Positions 24,978 through 32,981 of a stretch of 64,000 nucleotides of DNA are shown one piece after another; within the stretch, counting starts at the first letter, position 1; every line of letters starts with the position of its first letter. The notes below the pieces were generated by a model, which saw only the letters and a program-made list of their open reading frames with translations, made no database searches and was not told the DNA's origin. Origin of the DNA: an uncultured Clostridia bacterium (GTDB lineage Bacteria > Bacillota > Clostridia > Christensenellales > Borkfalkiaceae); contig CALVPX010000001.1 in the NCBI GenBank assembly GCA_944354265.1, positions 1-64,000 of the forward strand, in the 5' to 3' direction. Made by a program: the position numbers and the translations under genes.

Positions 24978-26356
24978 TATTGCTCACCTTGATGTTTATT
25001 TTTGAGTTTTATAAGCCTTTTTAAGGCCGCTTTGCCCTTTAAGGGGTGAATTATCTGAAATACAGCCGAAATTACGGATATGCCGACAGCCATGCCGAGC
25101 AAGGACAGGCCTGCGCGTTCGCCCCACACGGCCGCCGCGGCCACGTCGGCATTGACGAGATAGTTGACAGTGTAATAGAGCGAACCGCCGGGGACGAGGA
25201 CAATTATTGCGGGGACGAGGAAGATGGTTGAAGGCGCTTTGAACAGCCTTGCAAGAATTTCCGCGACAAATGCGGCGAGAAGGGTCGGAATGAAAAACTG
25301 CAAAAAATAGTCGTCAGCGTAGAAGTATTCGACAACGAGATAGAGTGCAAACGTTGCCAAAATATTGCCGACGCCGAGGAGTATTTTTTTGAAAGGGCAG
25401 TTGAACATGACGCCGACCGCGCACGCGCCGAGCAGACAGGTGACTATGCGGTATATGTAGTCCTCCACTCCCGAACGTGCCACGGGGGAAATATCTATCA
25501 TGACCGAGCGCAGAATTATGAGCGACGAGCTGTAGCCCGCGGCTATGGCGAGGATGGTTAAAAGGCCGTTCAAAAGCTCGAACGTGCCCGAATATATGTC
25601 GCCCAAGAACATGTCGCGCACGGCGTTGCATATCAGCAGGCCGGGAACGACGACCATTATCGTGCCGATTGAGACCATGGAAACCGAGCATTGGGCGCCG
25701 CACTCTATAAACAGGCGACAGAGCAGAATGGACAACACGCCGCCCATTATGGAGAGCACGAACGTGCGGGCGTATGAGTTGAAGTCCCTGCGGGAGAGCA
25801 GAATGTTGACGTACATCATGAGGCAACCGACGATGAAGGCGGGTATACCGTCGATGAGAGAACCGCCGAAATAAATTGTGAATATGCCCGCGACGAGGCC
25901 GCCGCTAAGTACGGTGACGGGCAGATTGTAGCCCTTGTAGTTATTTACCTCCTCGAGCTTTTCTTCCGCCTCCTCTACCGTCAGCTTTTTGGAGCAGATA
26001 TCGCGGGAGAGCTGATTGTACTGCTCCATCTTGCCGAAGTTGTTGCTGACTTCGTAGCAGCGCTTGAGCTGAGAGACCTCACTGCCGTCGGCAATTTTTA
26101 CGCTGCAATTTATAACCGAGGGAAGCGACATTACGTTTACTTCCTTGGCACCGCAGGAAAGGCAGATGAGCTTGACCGCCATTTCCACGCGCGAAACCGA
26201 GGCGCCGCAGGAGAGCAACCCCGCCCCTATGCCCAAGGCGAGGGCGAGGACCCTGTCGAAGTGGCGCCTTTCGCGCTCTGCCGAGTAAGCCTCGGCCGCG
26301 GTATTGTCCTCCCCGCCTGAAGGCGCGGGTGGTATGTTTTCAGCGCTAATTTCCAT
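24977..26356 (-). CDS. thrE: Threonine/serine exporter family protein (ThrE-like)
   Basis: Membrane protein with both ThrE halves fused (PF06738 and PF12821), 459 residues. A soluble N-terminal part comes first (SCGASVSRVEMAVKLICLSCGA, the putative hydrolase-like segment), then about ten helices. Such proteins export threonine and serine in Corynebacterium (established there); substrate here is inferred. Predicted leaderless: TATAAT lies 8 nt before the ATG. It leads a three-gene unit with gltX and the PF06541 protein. Confidence 0.85.
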   Translation of the reverse strand: MEISAENIPPAPSGGEDNTAAEAYSAERERRHFDRVLALALGIGAGLLSCGASVSRVEMAVKLICLSCGAKEVNVMSLPSVINCSVKIADGSEVSQLKRCYEVSNNFGKMEQYNQLSRDICSKKLTVEEAEEKLEEVNNYKGYNLPVTVLSGGLVAGIFTIYFGGSLIDGIPAFIVGCLMMYVNILLSRRDFNSYARTFVLSIMGGVLSILLCRLFIECGAQCSVSMVSIGTIMVVVPGLLICNAVRDMFLGDIYSGTFELLNGLLTILAIAAGYSSSLIILRSVMIDISPVARSGVEDYIYRIVTCLLGACAVGVMFNCPFKKILLGVGNILATFALYLVVEYFYADDYFLQFFIPTLLAAFVAEILARLFKAPSTIFLVPAIIVLVPGGSLYYTVNYLVNADVAAAAVWGERAGLSLLGMAVGISVISAVFQIIHPLKGKAALKRLIKLKNKHQGEQ

Positions 26357-26364
26357 ACGAGATT

Positions 26365-26392
26365 ATTATATCAAAAAGACGGGCAAAGTCAA
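26365..26392 (-). promoter_or_regulatory. Promoter of thrE-gltX unit (leaderless)
   Basis: TTGACT (26392-26387), 16 nt, TATAAT (26370-26365) on the minus strand. The ATG ends 8 nt further on. Confidence 0.7.
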
Positions 26393-26415
26393 TAAATAAC
26401 TTCATTCTTACCAAG

Positions 26416-26442
26416 AAAAAAATGCGCGGCAGAGCCGCGCAT
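26416..26442 (-). terminator. Terminator of the first degV gene, displaced by a repeat
   Basis: 9-bp stem (26422-26430 with 26434-26442) followed on the minus strand by TTTTTT. It lies about 210 nt after the degV stop, with the 183-bp repeat between them. Confidence 0.7.
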
Positions 26443-26467
26443 TATATCTTAATGTTTCAAATATATC

Positions 26468-26650
26468 TTAACGCTGCAAGCGAAGTCGCGTCTTCGCGCA
26501 GCAGGCCCAATTTGCGCATACCTGCGCCTCAGCAGGTGAATGCGGTGCAATTATATAAATGTAGGGCGAAATAAGATTGCGCCGCAGAGGGCAGCGCCCT
26601 CAAATAACGGCGAGTTGGTGCATATCCTCTTATGCACAACGAGCGTTAAT
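26468..26650 (-). mobile_element. 183-bp MITE-like element, copy B
   Basis: Reverse complement starts ATTAACGC and ends GCGTTAA. It aligns along its full length with 53679-53861 in the opposite orientation, sharing TTGTGCATAAGAGGATATGC, CCGTTATTTGAGGGCGC and TTCACCTGCTGAGGCG. No ORF is supported. It sits 2 nt behind the stop codon of the degV gene. Confidence 0.8.
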
Positions 26651-26652
26651 AT

Positions 26653-27516
26653 TTATCTCTCCTTGGCGTGGAAAATGAGACCTATTGTGCCGGGGCCGCA
26701 GTGGGAGCCGATTACGGGGCCGACGGGCTGAACTACCACGTCCGCCATGGGGAATTCGGTCTTTATGTCGGCGACAAAGCTGTCGCAGGCCTGCTTGCAG
26801 TCGGCCTGAAGGACGAACACCTTGTATTTATCGAGCTCGCTCGCCTTGTCGCGCATATAGCCGCGGAGGGCGGCCATGGCCTTTTTGAAGCCCTTCTGCT
26901 TGTCGACGTTAATTATTTTACCCTCGTCGTTAAAGCATAGTATGGGCTTGATGCCGAGAAGATTGCCAAAGACCTTGGATACGCCCGATACCCTTCCCCC
27001 GCGGTATAGATAGGTTAAATCCTCCACTGCGAAATAGGTTGCCGTGTGGGGAATGAGTTCGTTGACGTAACTTTCAAGTTCGTCCATAGTGGCGCCCTGA
27101 TTGTATTTAAGGGCGGCATAGTAAACGATGAAGCCTGCGCCGAGGGAAATCGTCTTTGTGTCGACGGTGCGGATCTGACGTTCGGGATATTTTTCCTTGA
27201 GCTTCGCTATGGCCGCGTCCATGGCGTTGAAGGTTGCGCTCATGGCGTGCGAGAAGGTTATGTAAAAGATGTCGTTGCCCGCGGCAAGGACGGGTTCGAA
27301 ATATTCGGTATAGGCATATTCGTTGAGGGCGCTCGTCTTGGGAACGGCACCTTCGCGCATGGCCTTGAAGAAGCCTTCAAAGTCGGTATTTCTGCCCATA
27401 TCGTAAAAATATTCCTTGTCGTTGAGGGTATAGGGCATTTTTATAACTTCAAGGCCCAACTTTTCTACCTGAGTATACCAAAGCTCGCAATTGCTGTCAC
27501 AAAAAAGTTTATACAT
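26653..27516 (-). CDS. DegV family protein
   Basis: Fatty-acid-binding protein of the DegV/FakB type. In Firmicutes FakB hands exogenous fatty acids to the kinase FakA (family knowledge; no fakA is in the window). 287 residues with the usual landmarks: an N-terminal FCDSNCEL, TSALN, YLYRGGRVSG, and the C-terminal CGPGTIGLIFHAKE. AAGGAAG precedes the ATG. A paralogue lies at 28494-29438 on the other strand, with a membrane-bound XRE regulator between them. Confidence 0.9.
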   Translation of the reverse strand: MYKLFCDSNCELWYTQVEKLGLEVIKMPYTLNDKEYFYDMGRNTDFEGFFKAMREGAVPKTSALNEYAYTEYFEPVLAAGNDIFYITFSHAMSATFNAMDAAIAKLKEKYPERQIRTVDTKTISLGAGFIVYYAALKYNQGATMDELESYVNELIPHTATYFAVEDLTYLYRGGRVSGVSKVFGNLLGIKPILCFNDEGKIINVDKQKGFKKAMAALRGYMRDKASELDKYKVFVLQADCKQACDSFVADIKTEFPMADVVVQPVGPVIGSHCGPGTIGLIFHAKER

Positions 27517-27568
27517 ATATCTCTTCCTTTGCTTACGTTAATATATGATTGGCATATAATTTATAGAC

Positions 27569-27597
27569 ATTATAAAACTTTGTGTCGCAAAACGCAA
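27569..27597 (-). promoter_or_regulatory. Promoter of the minus-strand degV
   Basis: TTGCGT (27597-27592), 17 nt, TATAAT (27574-27569). The leader is about 45 nt. Confidence 0.6.
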
Positions 27598-27616
27598 GCG
27601 ATTGCAGGCACCTGAA

Positions 27617-28213
27617 CTATTTAACTTTACGCAGGAAAAACCAAAAGATTATTAAAATTTGGAAGGGCGCCGCCACGACGTAGAACAGCCACCATTTGTC
27701 GACGAGGGGAGCAAACACGGCGAAGAACACATGGAAGATGGCCACCACCGACCATAAAATCATGGTGCAGGTGACGGCATTGGTGAGCTTGTTGCCCCAT
27801 ATTGCCGAAAAGACGGTGAGAACGACGCTCATGGCGAAGGGTGCGACGACATACACGAGCCAAGCAAACCTTTCGGTTGCGGAGCTGAAATAGAGCATGG
27901 CGAACACCACCGTGGCGACAAACCATACGAGGCCGACGGACAGAAGAACAATGAGTATGCGCTTTTTACCGAGGTTGAGTTTGGGTTTTACCTCGCCTTC
28001 GGGATGTTCGGTTATGATGTCGTCGACCTTTATGTGATAAATTTCGGCGAGCTGAATGAGCACGCGGAGGTCGGGAATGGACTCCCCCCTCTCCCACTTT
28101 GAGACGGCTTTATCGGAGTAATTGAGCATTTCCGCAAGCTTTAGCTGAGTGAGTCCCGCCTGCTGGCGCAGGCGGACGAGATTTTTAGCTATTATCTCTT
28201 TCAAGTCTTCCAT
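27617..28213 (-). CDS. XRE regulator with C-terminal membrane domain
   Basis: 198 residues. An N-terminal HTH_XRE domain (about 5-62: LTQLKLAEMLNYSDKAVSKWERGES) is followed by a short linker and four hydrophobic helices (about 83-195). This class of one-component, membrane-tethered regulator is common in Firmicutes. The membrane part may sense lipid or envelope state, which would suit its place between two degV genes, but this is inference. Predicted leaderless, with TAAAAT 6 nt before the ATG. Confidence 0.85.
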   Translation of the reverse strand: MEDLKEIIAKNLVRLRQQAGLTQLKLAEMLNYSDKAVSKWERGESIPDLRVLIQLAEIYHIKVDDIITEHPEGEVKPKLNLGKKRILIVLLSVGLVWFVATVVFAMLYFSSATERFAWLVYVVAPFAMSVVLTVFSAIWGNKLTNAVTCTMILWSVVAIFHVFFAVFAPLVDKWWLFYVVAAPFQILIIFWFFLRKVK

Positions 28214-28219
28214 GTCAGC

Positions 28220-28248
28220 ATTTTAACATACTTTACAGCGAAAATCAA
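28220..28248 (-). promoter_or_regulatory. Promoter of the membrane XRE gene (leaderless)
   Basis: TTGATT (28248-28243), 17 nt, TAAAAT (28225-28220) on the minus strand. Confidence 0.7.
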
Positions 28249-28251
28249 TAG

Positions 28252-28306
28252 AAAATGGCAACTCTACTGTAGGTAGAGTGTGAAAATTTTACAGTAGAGC
28301 CATTTT
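28252..28306. promoter_or_regulatory. Inverted repeats with CTCTAC half-sites, possible operator
   Basis: Long arms CTCTACTGTA (28262-28271) and TACAGTAGAG (28290-28299), extended by AAAATGG/CCATTTT. A third half-site GTAGAG at 28273-28278 makes an inner palindrome. It lies between divergent genes, just upstream of the XRE promoter. A T-run follows, but no plus-strand gene precedes it, so operator is preferred over terminator. Confidence 0.45.
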
Positions 28307-28361
28307 TTTTATTCGTTTACACGCCGCGGGCAATAATAGAGAGATACCGGCAAATAAAAAA

Positions 28362-28390
28362 TTGAAAAATTAAATAAAATACATTATACT
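28362..28390 (+). promoter_or_regulatory. Promoter of the plus-strand degV
   Basis: TTGAAA (28362-28367), 17 nt, TATACT (28385-28390). The roughly 97-nt leader carries a GC hairpin (28454-28460 with 28467-28473) close to the Shine-Dalgarno GAGGAG. Confidence 0.65.
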
Positions 28391-28493
28391 GTTCACGAAA
28401 TAAAATTGACAGACGCATGAAAGTTATCTGCACGCGCCGGCCAAAATAAATATCCCCGCAGCAGTGTGCGGGGCTTATGTTTGAGGAGTAATA

Positions 28494-29438
28494 ATGGAAA
28501 ATTTTGACATTTACGTCGATTCCGGGGCAAACATTCCCGACGAGATGGTGGACGAATACGGCATTAACGTCATTACGTTCATGTGCAACATAGACGGCGT
28601 GGAGACGCCGTGCTACGAGAAGGGCAAACCCTCGGCCGAGATGGCCATAAAGTTTTATGCGGCCATGAGAGAGGGATGCGAGACCTCTACCTCCCTCATC
28701 AACACGCAGAGGTTTTACGACGCGATAACCCCCTCACTCAAGGCGGGAAAAAACGTGCTGATAACGACGATATCTTCGGGAATTTCGGGGACATACAAAC
28801 AGGCTTGCGACGCGGCCGAACAGGCAATGAAGGACTATCCCGGGCTGAAGGTGCATGTGTTTGACGCCTTTAACGCATCTATGGGCGAGGGATTGTTCGC
28901 CGTATATGCCGCCCGCATGAGAAACGATGGCAAGAGCTTTGACGAAATTTGCGAGTGGATTGAGGCGCACAAGCTGAACATGCACTCGGTTTTCACCGTC
29001 AGCGACCTGAAGTATCTCAAGAGGGGGGGAAGAATTTCGGCGACCAAGGCCATTGCCGGCACTTTGCTGAACATAAAGCCCGTGCTTATTGCAAGCTACA
29101 AGGGCGTGATTGAGATGGCGGAGACGGTGCGCGGCAGAAGAAAGGCGCTGACAAGGTTGGCCGAGTTGTTCGGCGAAGAGGCCGTTGAGCCCTCAAAGCA
29201 GACGGTGGCGATATGCCACGCCGACTGCGAGGACGACGCCAAATTTTTGGCCGATTTAATAAGGCAGAAGGGCGCGAACGACATTGTTATTGAAGTTTAC
29301 GACATATGCACGGGCTCGCACGTCGGCCCCGGAACGGTGGCCCTCTTCTTCATGGGCGAGGACAGGACTATCTGCCAAACCAAGGAAAAGGATTCGCTGA
29401 TAAAAAATATCGCCGCAAAGTTCAAGCGCGGCGAATAA
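28494..29438 (+). CDS. DegV family protein, second paralogue
   Basis: 314 residues, same fatty-acid-binding family as the gene at 26653-27516: N-terminal VDSGANIPDEMVDEYGI, ISSGISGTY, YLKRGGRIS, and the C-terminal HVGPGTVALFFMGEDR. A short tail follows the usual end. GAGGAG precedes the ATG. It is divergent from the membrane XRE gene and shares with it the possible operator at 28252-28306, so co-regulation is plausible. Confidence 0.9.
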   Translation: MENFDIYVDSGANIPDEMVDEYGINVITFMCNIDGVETPCYEKGKPSAEMAIKFYAAMREGCETSTSLINTQRFYDAITPSLKAGKNVLITTISSGISGTYKQACDAAEQAMKDYPGLKVHVFDAFNASMGEGLFAVYAARMRNDGKSFDEICEWIEAHKLNMHSVFTVSDLKYLKRGGRISATKAIAGTLLNIKPVLIASYKGVIEMAETVRGRRKALTRLAELFGEEAVEPSKQTVAICHADCEDDAKFLADLIRQKGANDIVIEVYDICTGSHVGPGTVALFFMGEDRTICQTKEKDSLIKNIAAKFKRGE

Positions 29439-29468
29439 TAATGACTACACGATCTTCATAATTACAAC

Positions 29469-29501
29469 GACGCGTCTGAGGCAATGCGCCTCAGACGCGT
29501 C
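29469..29501. terminator. Bidirectional terminator between degV and the LMW phosphatase
   Basis: 14-bp perfect stem (29469-29482 with 29488-29501). The genes on both sides end here. Confidence 0.75.
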
Positions 29502-29523
29502 AAATTTTATTAAAAATTTACTG

Positions 29524-30012
29524 TCAATTGCGTCCGGTAATGCCAAGCGCCCCGCCATGGTTGGCTATGAGATACTCCAAAAACGCCGAGCAGGCGGCGG
29601 CAATCTGCGAATATGCCTTTTCGAAGTCGCGGGTATAATAGGGGTCGGCTATGTCCTCCTGCGGGGTGAGAAAGTGGCCGAGCTTGAAAATTTTTTGCCC
29701 GTACCTGCCCGCGGTCAGGCGGACGATATCGGTCATGTTCATGTTGTCCATGACGAGGACGTAGTCGGAATTTTTGATATCGGCAAGGGCTATGGGGCGG
29801 GAACGGTGCGAAAAGCCGTGCACGCCGTGATTTTCAAGGGTGCGCGCCGCAGGCGGATAGACGGGGTTGCCCTCCTCGTAGTCGGAGGTTGCAAAGGACT
29901 TCACGCAGAAAAACGAGGATAAACCGCGCTCGGCTACGAGTTTTTTGAACACCGCCTCCGCCATGGGCGAACGGCAGATATTGCCGAGGCAGACGAATGA
30001 AATTGTCAGCAT
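29524..30012 (-). CDS. Low-molecular-weight protein-tyrosine phosphatase
   Basis: 162 residues. The P-loop CLGNICRS at 8-15 (nucleophile Cys8, Arg14) and the late DPYY acid segment identify the LMW-PTP family. Substrates may be tyrosine or arginine phosphates; the sequence does not decide. It lies 4 nt after the LOG-family gene, so the two share a transcript. Confidence 0.92.
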   Translation of the reverse strand: MLTISFVCLGNICRSPMAEAVFKKLVAERGLSSFFCVKSFATSDYEEGNPVYPPAARTLENHGVHGFSHRSRPIALADIKNSDYVLVMDNMNMTDIVRLTAGRYGQKIFKLGHFLTPQEDIADPYYTRDFEKAYSQIAAACSAFLEYLIANHGGALGITGRN

Positions 30013-30016
30013 AAGA

Positions 30017-30601
30017 TCAGTCGCCGAGCTTGAGTTTTTGCCAAGGCGTGTGGTCGGGCTTGTAATTTTGGACGTAGTCTATTACGGCTTGGATATTGTC
30101 GTAATTTTCGTACAGGTGGCGACACTTTTCGGTTATGAACTTGCGCTTATAGGCCGTCTCCATGAAAATTTCCATGCCGTCGTAATAGCCGTCGATATCA
30201 AAGATGACTATGCCCTTGTCGTGGCGGTTGAGCTGCTTTAAGGTGAGCACTTCGAAAAGCTCTTCAAAGGTACCTATGCCGCCGGGTACGACGACGAATA
30301 TGTCGGCGAGGTCCTCCATTATGGCCTTGCGCTCGCGCATGGTTTCAGTATAAGTTACCTCGTCGCACTCATTGTAAAGCTGTTCGACGCCGTCGTCGCG
30401 GAAGAAGGTGGGAACGACGCCGTGAATGTAGCCCCCTCCCCTTTTAAAGCCGCGGGCAGCCGCGCCCATGAGACCTGTGCCGCCTGCGCCGAACACGAGG
30501 GAATGTCCCTTTTTTGCAAGCTCTTCGCCGAGCTCTTCCACCTTGTCGATATAAATTTGGTCGATATGCGCGCTTGACGCACCGAATACGCAGATTTTCA
30601 T
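30017..30601 (-). CDS. LOG family protein (TIGR00730)
   Basis: 194 residues, Rossmann-like. GAGGTGLMGAAARGF and PGGIGTFEELFEVLT (PGGxGTxxE) are the hallmark. Plant and bacterial LOG proteins cleave ribose-5-phosphate from nucleoside monophosphates, so a 5'-nucleotide phosphoribohydrolase role is likely. ATG at 30601 is chosen over longer frames because AAGGACGG precedes it and the protein then begins MKICVFG as in the family. Confidence 0.9.
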   Translation of the reverse strand: MKICVFGASSAHIDQIYIDKVEELGEELAKKGHSLVFGAGGTGLMGAAARGFKRGGGYIHGVVPTFFRDDGVEQLYNECDEVTYTETMRERKAIMEDLADIFVVVPGGIGTFEELFEVLTLKQLNRHDKGIVIFDIDGYYDGMEIFMETAYKRKFITEKCRHLYENYDNIQAVIDYVQNYKPDHTPWQKLKLGD

Positions 30602-30641
30602 TAATTTTCCGTCCTTATTATTTTTTGCGTGATACATATAT

Positions 30642-30670
30642 AATATACTCCAAATAAGGTACTTTGTCAA
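30642..30670 (-). promoter_or_regulatory. Promoter of the LOG-phosphatase unit
   Basis: TTGACA (30670-30665), 17 nt, TATATT (30647-30642) on the minus strand. Confidence 0.75.
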
Positions 30671-30679
30671 CCCTCTCTC

Positions 30680-30801
30680 TGTCATTTCGACTAAGCGAAC
30701 GATAGTGAGCGCATGGAGAAATCTGCGTGGACGCAGGCCTGACTTCGTTTGGGAGATTTCTCCGCTTCGGTGCGCATAACGCACCTTCGGTCGAAATGAC
30801 A
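30680..30801. repeat. Inverted-repeat element with TGTCATTTCGA ends
   Basis: Ends TGTCATTTCGA (30680-30690) and TCGAAATGACA (30791-30801), with AGAAATCT and AGATTTCT inside. Same family as 3315-3445. It begins 10 nt upstream of the LOG promoter. Confidence 0.8.
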
Positions 30802-30820
30802 TGTAAGATTGATTATGACT

Positions 30821-30853
30821 ATGCGCCGCGGAGCGAAATGCTCCGCGGCGCAT
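30821..30853. terminator. Strong GC hairpin after the AT-rich hypothetical gene
   Basis: 14-bp perfect stem (30821-30834 with 30840-30853). The T-rich flank is on the plus side (TTATTATTTT). Confidence 0.55.
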
Positions 30854-30861
30854 TTATTATT

Positions 30862-31257
30862 TTATACGAGAAACTTTTTAAGTTGATTTTCAAATTGCAT
30901 AAAAAAGCCTGAAATATCATCGTAATCAAAAATTTCGTCACAATCATATTCACTGTGCGTACTTATAATCTTCCACCCTTCACAGCACGATTTAAACATG
31001 AGTATGGGATTATTGGAATCGTCCTCGGTATTATAAATAAAATCGCGGCAAAAGGCGTAATTTTTACACCACTCTAAATAAGCATATCTCATTTCAAGAG
31101 GACAAATATAATCATCATAAAAAAGTTTATCCCCGACCTTAATATTCATAAAGCAATCAAACATGAGCAAAAATTCAAGGCTTGTTCTACCAAGAAAACG
31201 TTTTGGTATTTTACATTCCCCGTTCGGAGGATTAGATAAAGTTAATTTTAATCTCAT
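30862..31257 (-). CDS. Hypothetical cytoplasmic protein, AT-rich gene
   Basis: 131 residues, no membrane segment, rich in Phe, Tyr, Cys and Asp (FKSCCEGWKI, DCDEIFDYDDISGFF). I do not recognise the family. The shape (small, acidic, aromatic-rich, single gene of aberrant AT-rich composition) resembles toxin-immunity proteins, but no toxin gene is adjacent, so this is only a suggestion. No Shine-Dalgarno is evident. Confidence 0.5.
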   Translation of the reverse strand: MRLKLTLSNPPNGECKIPKRFLGRTSLEFLLMFDCFMNIKVGDKLFYDDYICPLEMRYAYLEWCKNYAFCRDFIYNTEDDSNNPILMFKSCCEGWKIISTHSEYDCDEIFDYDDISGFFMQFENQLKKFLV

Positions 31258-31281
31258 AAGGCTTAAATTGTGCTAATTGTT

Positions 31282-32292
31282 TTAATGGCTGTCGATGAAA
31301 AATTTGATTTGGTTCATGACGGATTCGTCCTCTTCGGTGGCGGCGACGAAGTCGAAATTTTTGAAGAAGGCCTTGCGCTGAGCTTCGGTTTTGAAGTAGG
31401 ACGGAGACATGGCCACGTTTAAGTCCTCCAACAGCTTTTGCGCGTGCACGGTGTTGTATACGTTGTGACCCTTGTCGTCGTAGATAAAGGTTTGAATGAA
31501 CGGGCCGTGGGCGAAGTTTGCGGGGGAATTGTCCGGGCGGATGGTCTTATCCTTGGAGCCGTAGGCGATAAAGGCGGGGACGTCGCTCTTTTGTATGCGT
31601 TTTACGGAATTTGCGTTGCCGTGGACGCCGAATACAAACAGATTTATCAGCCACCACATGGGTCGGCAGAGGGTTGCCATTAGCTTGCCCATTACGGGGG
31701 CGGAGCTATCGGCCATGATTTTGGTGGGCGTGTTGAAGCCCGACAGGGCGACTACGGAGCGCGCCGCCACCACCGTTGACAGGCAGAGCGCCGTATATGC
31801 GCCCCAACTGTGACCGACGATGTGGACGGGCTTGTCCTTTAAAGTGCCGTCGCGCATGATTGCAATGTATGTCGCCGTGGCGCACTGCACGTTGGCGTAA
31901 AAGCCCCTTGAATTTTTGCCCTGCGAGGATCCGCAACCTATACTGTCGTAGGCGACGACGGCGTAGCCATAGGATGCGAGTTTGGCGATTTCGGTCATAT
32001 AGGCGCAGTGGCCGGGGCCTATGCCGTGGCAGAAGAGCACAACTTTTTTGCACTTTTCCTCGGGAATGTAGCTGTAGACGGCGGCGTAAAGCGGAGTGCC
32101 ATCGAACGTGACCTGTATTCTGCGGGCGGGGAGGTTGAAATCCTGCGCGGAATAATAATTAATATTTACGTTGCGGTTCATGCGCCTGCCGAACACGAGG
32201 CGGTGGGCATAGAGCGCGACCGCAAAGATGAGCGCCGCGACGAGCACGATTGTGGCCGCGATGACTATTACGAGTACCCAATACCAATACAT
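31282..32292 (-). CDS. Membrane-anchored alpha/beta hydrolase
   Basis: 336 residues. One N-terminal membrane helix (about 5-30) is followed by an alpha/beta-hydrolase fold. The oxyanion-hole segment is FCHGIGPGH, the nucleophile elbow GHSWGAYTAL (Ser), the acid in YGSKDKTIRPDN, and the His in DDKGHNVYN. It is probably an esterase or lipase-like enzyme; the substrate is unknown. ATG at 32292 is used because AAAGGT precedes it; a longer frame reaches into the upstream terminator. Confidence 0.82.
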   Translation of the reverse strand: MYWYWVLVIVIAATIVLVAALIFAVALYAHRLVFGRRMNRNVNINYYSAQDFNLPARRIQVTFDGTPLYAAVYSYIPEEKCKKVVLFCHGIGPGHCAYMTEIAKLASYGYAVVAYDSIGCGSSQGKNSRGFYANVQCATATYIAIMRDGTLKDKPVHIVGHSWGAYTALCLSTVVAARSVVALSGFNTPTKIMADSSAPVMGKLMATLCRPMWWLINLFVFGVHGNANSVKRIQKSDVPAFIAYGSKDKTIRPDNSPANFAHGPFIQTFIYDDKGHNVYNTVHAQKLLEDLNVAMSPSYFKTEAQRKAFFKNFDFVAATEEDESVMNQIKFFIDSH

Positions 32293-32312
32293 AGTTATAC
32301 CTTTAAAATTTG

Positions 32313-32344
32313 AGTGGGGCGGGCGCGACAGCGCCCGCCCCACT
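32313..32344 (-). terminator. Terminator of the pgi-DUF3267 unit
   Basis: 14-bp perfect GC stem (32313-32326 with 32331-32344). On the minus strand it leads into AAATTTT and then the next gene's Shine-Dalgarno. Confidence 0.65.
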
Positions 32345-32357
32345 TTTGTTTATAAAA

Positions 32358-32981
32358 TTACATCTTAAACAATATTATGCTGTTATCCTCGGGCAGGTAG
32401 AACATCTGCTCGGGGCCGGTGTCGCGCATTAAAAGGCGACTGTCCCTGTACTTGGTGAAGAGCAGAATTGCCGTGTATAGATCGCCGACGCAGCCGCCGA
32501 AGTGCAGACCTAAAAGCACGATGACGACGGCATAGTAAACCGAGCCTATAAAGTACAGCCATACGGCGAGGGCGACAAACAGCACGCTGAACACCGTGAA
32601 GGGTGCGAGCAGGGCAATTAACGCCGTTTTGCGGGTTACATATATATTGGGCACGCCGCAGAAGGCGACGGTGAGCGTTATGCCGAATGTAAGCTTGCTG
32701 CCGGTGAGCGCCTTATATGCTGCGCCGTGCACAAGTTCGTGCGCGATAATGTAGACTATTATGCAGGCACAGAGCACAATTAGCGCTACAGCAAGCTCGT
32801 AGCTGCTCCACGAGAGCACGCCGCCGTAATCGACTGCCAACACGCAGGGCAAAATGACCGCAAGGGCCATTACAAGCGAGCCGAGAGTGAAAATTATGCT
32901 CCACTTTGCTGACTTGGCGTTGAGGTGGTACACCTCTCTGTAGCCCTGCGGGAGCTCATCGAAATGAGTGACCGCTTTCAT
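32358..32981 (-). CDS. DUF3267 putative zinc metalloprotease membrane protein
   Basis: 207 residues with four or five hydrophobic helices. A zincin-type HExxH (AHELVHGAAY) in the second or third helix identifies the DUF3267 family. The motif suggests membrane-embedded peptidase activity, but no substrate is known. Its ATG overlaps the pgi stop (TGATG), so it is co-translated with pgi. Confidence 0.8.
   Translation of the reverse strand: MKAVTHFDELPQGYREVYHLNAKSAKWSIIFTLGSLVMALAVILPCVLAVDYGGVLSWSSYELAVALIVLCACIIVYIIAHELVHGAAYKALTGSKLTFGITLTVAFCGVPNIYVTRKTALIALLAPFTVFSVLFVALAVWLYFIGSVYYAVVIVLLGLHFGGCVGDLYTAILLFTKYRDSRLLMRDTGPEQMFYLPEDNSIILFKM

Noticed and set aside
24977..25000. T-box or other leader upstream of gltX.
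   Set aside because: gltX overlaps thrE by one base, so there is no leader.
28252..28310. Intrinsic terminator with T-run.
   Set aside because: No plus-strand gene ends before it; its position between divergent promoters fits an operator better.
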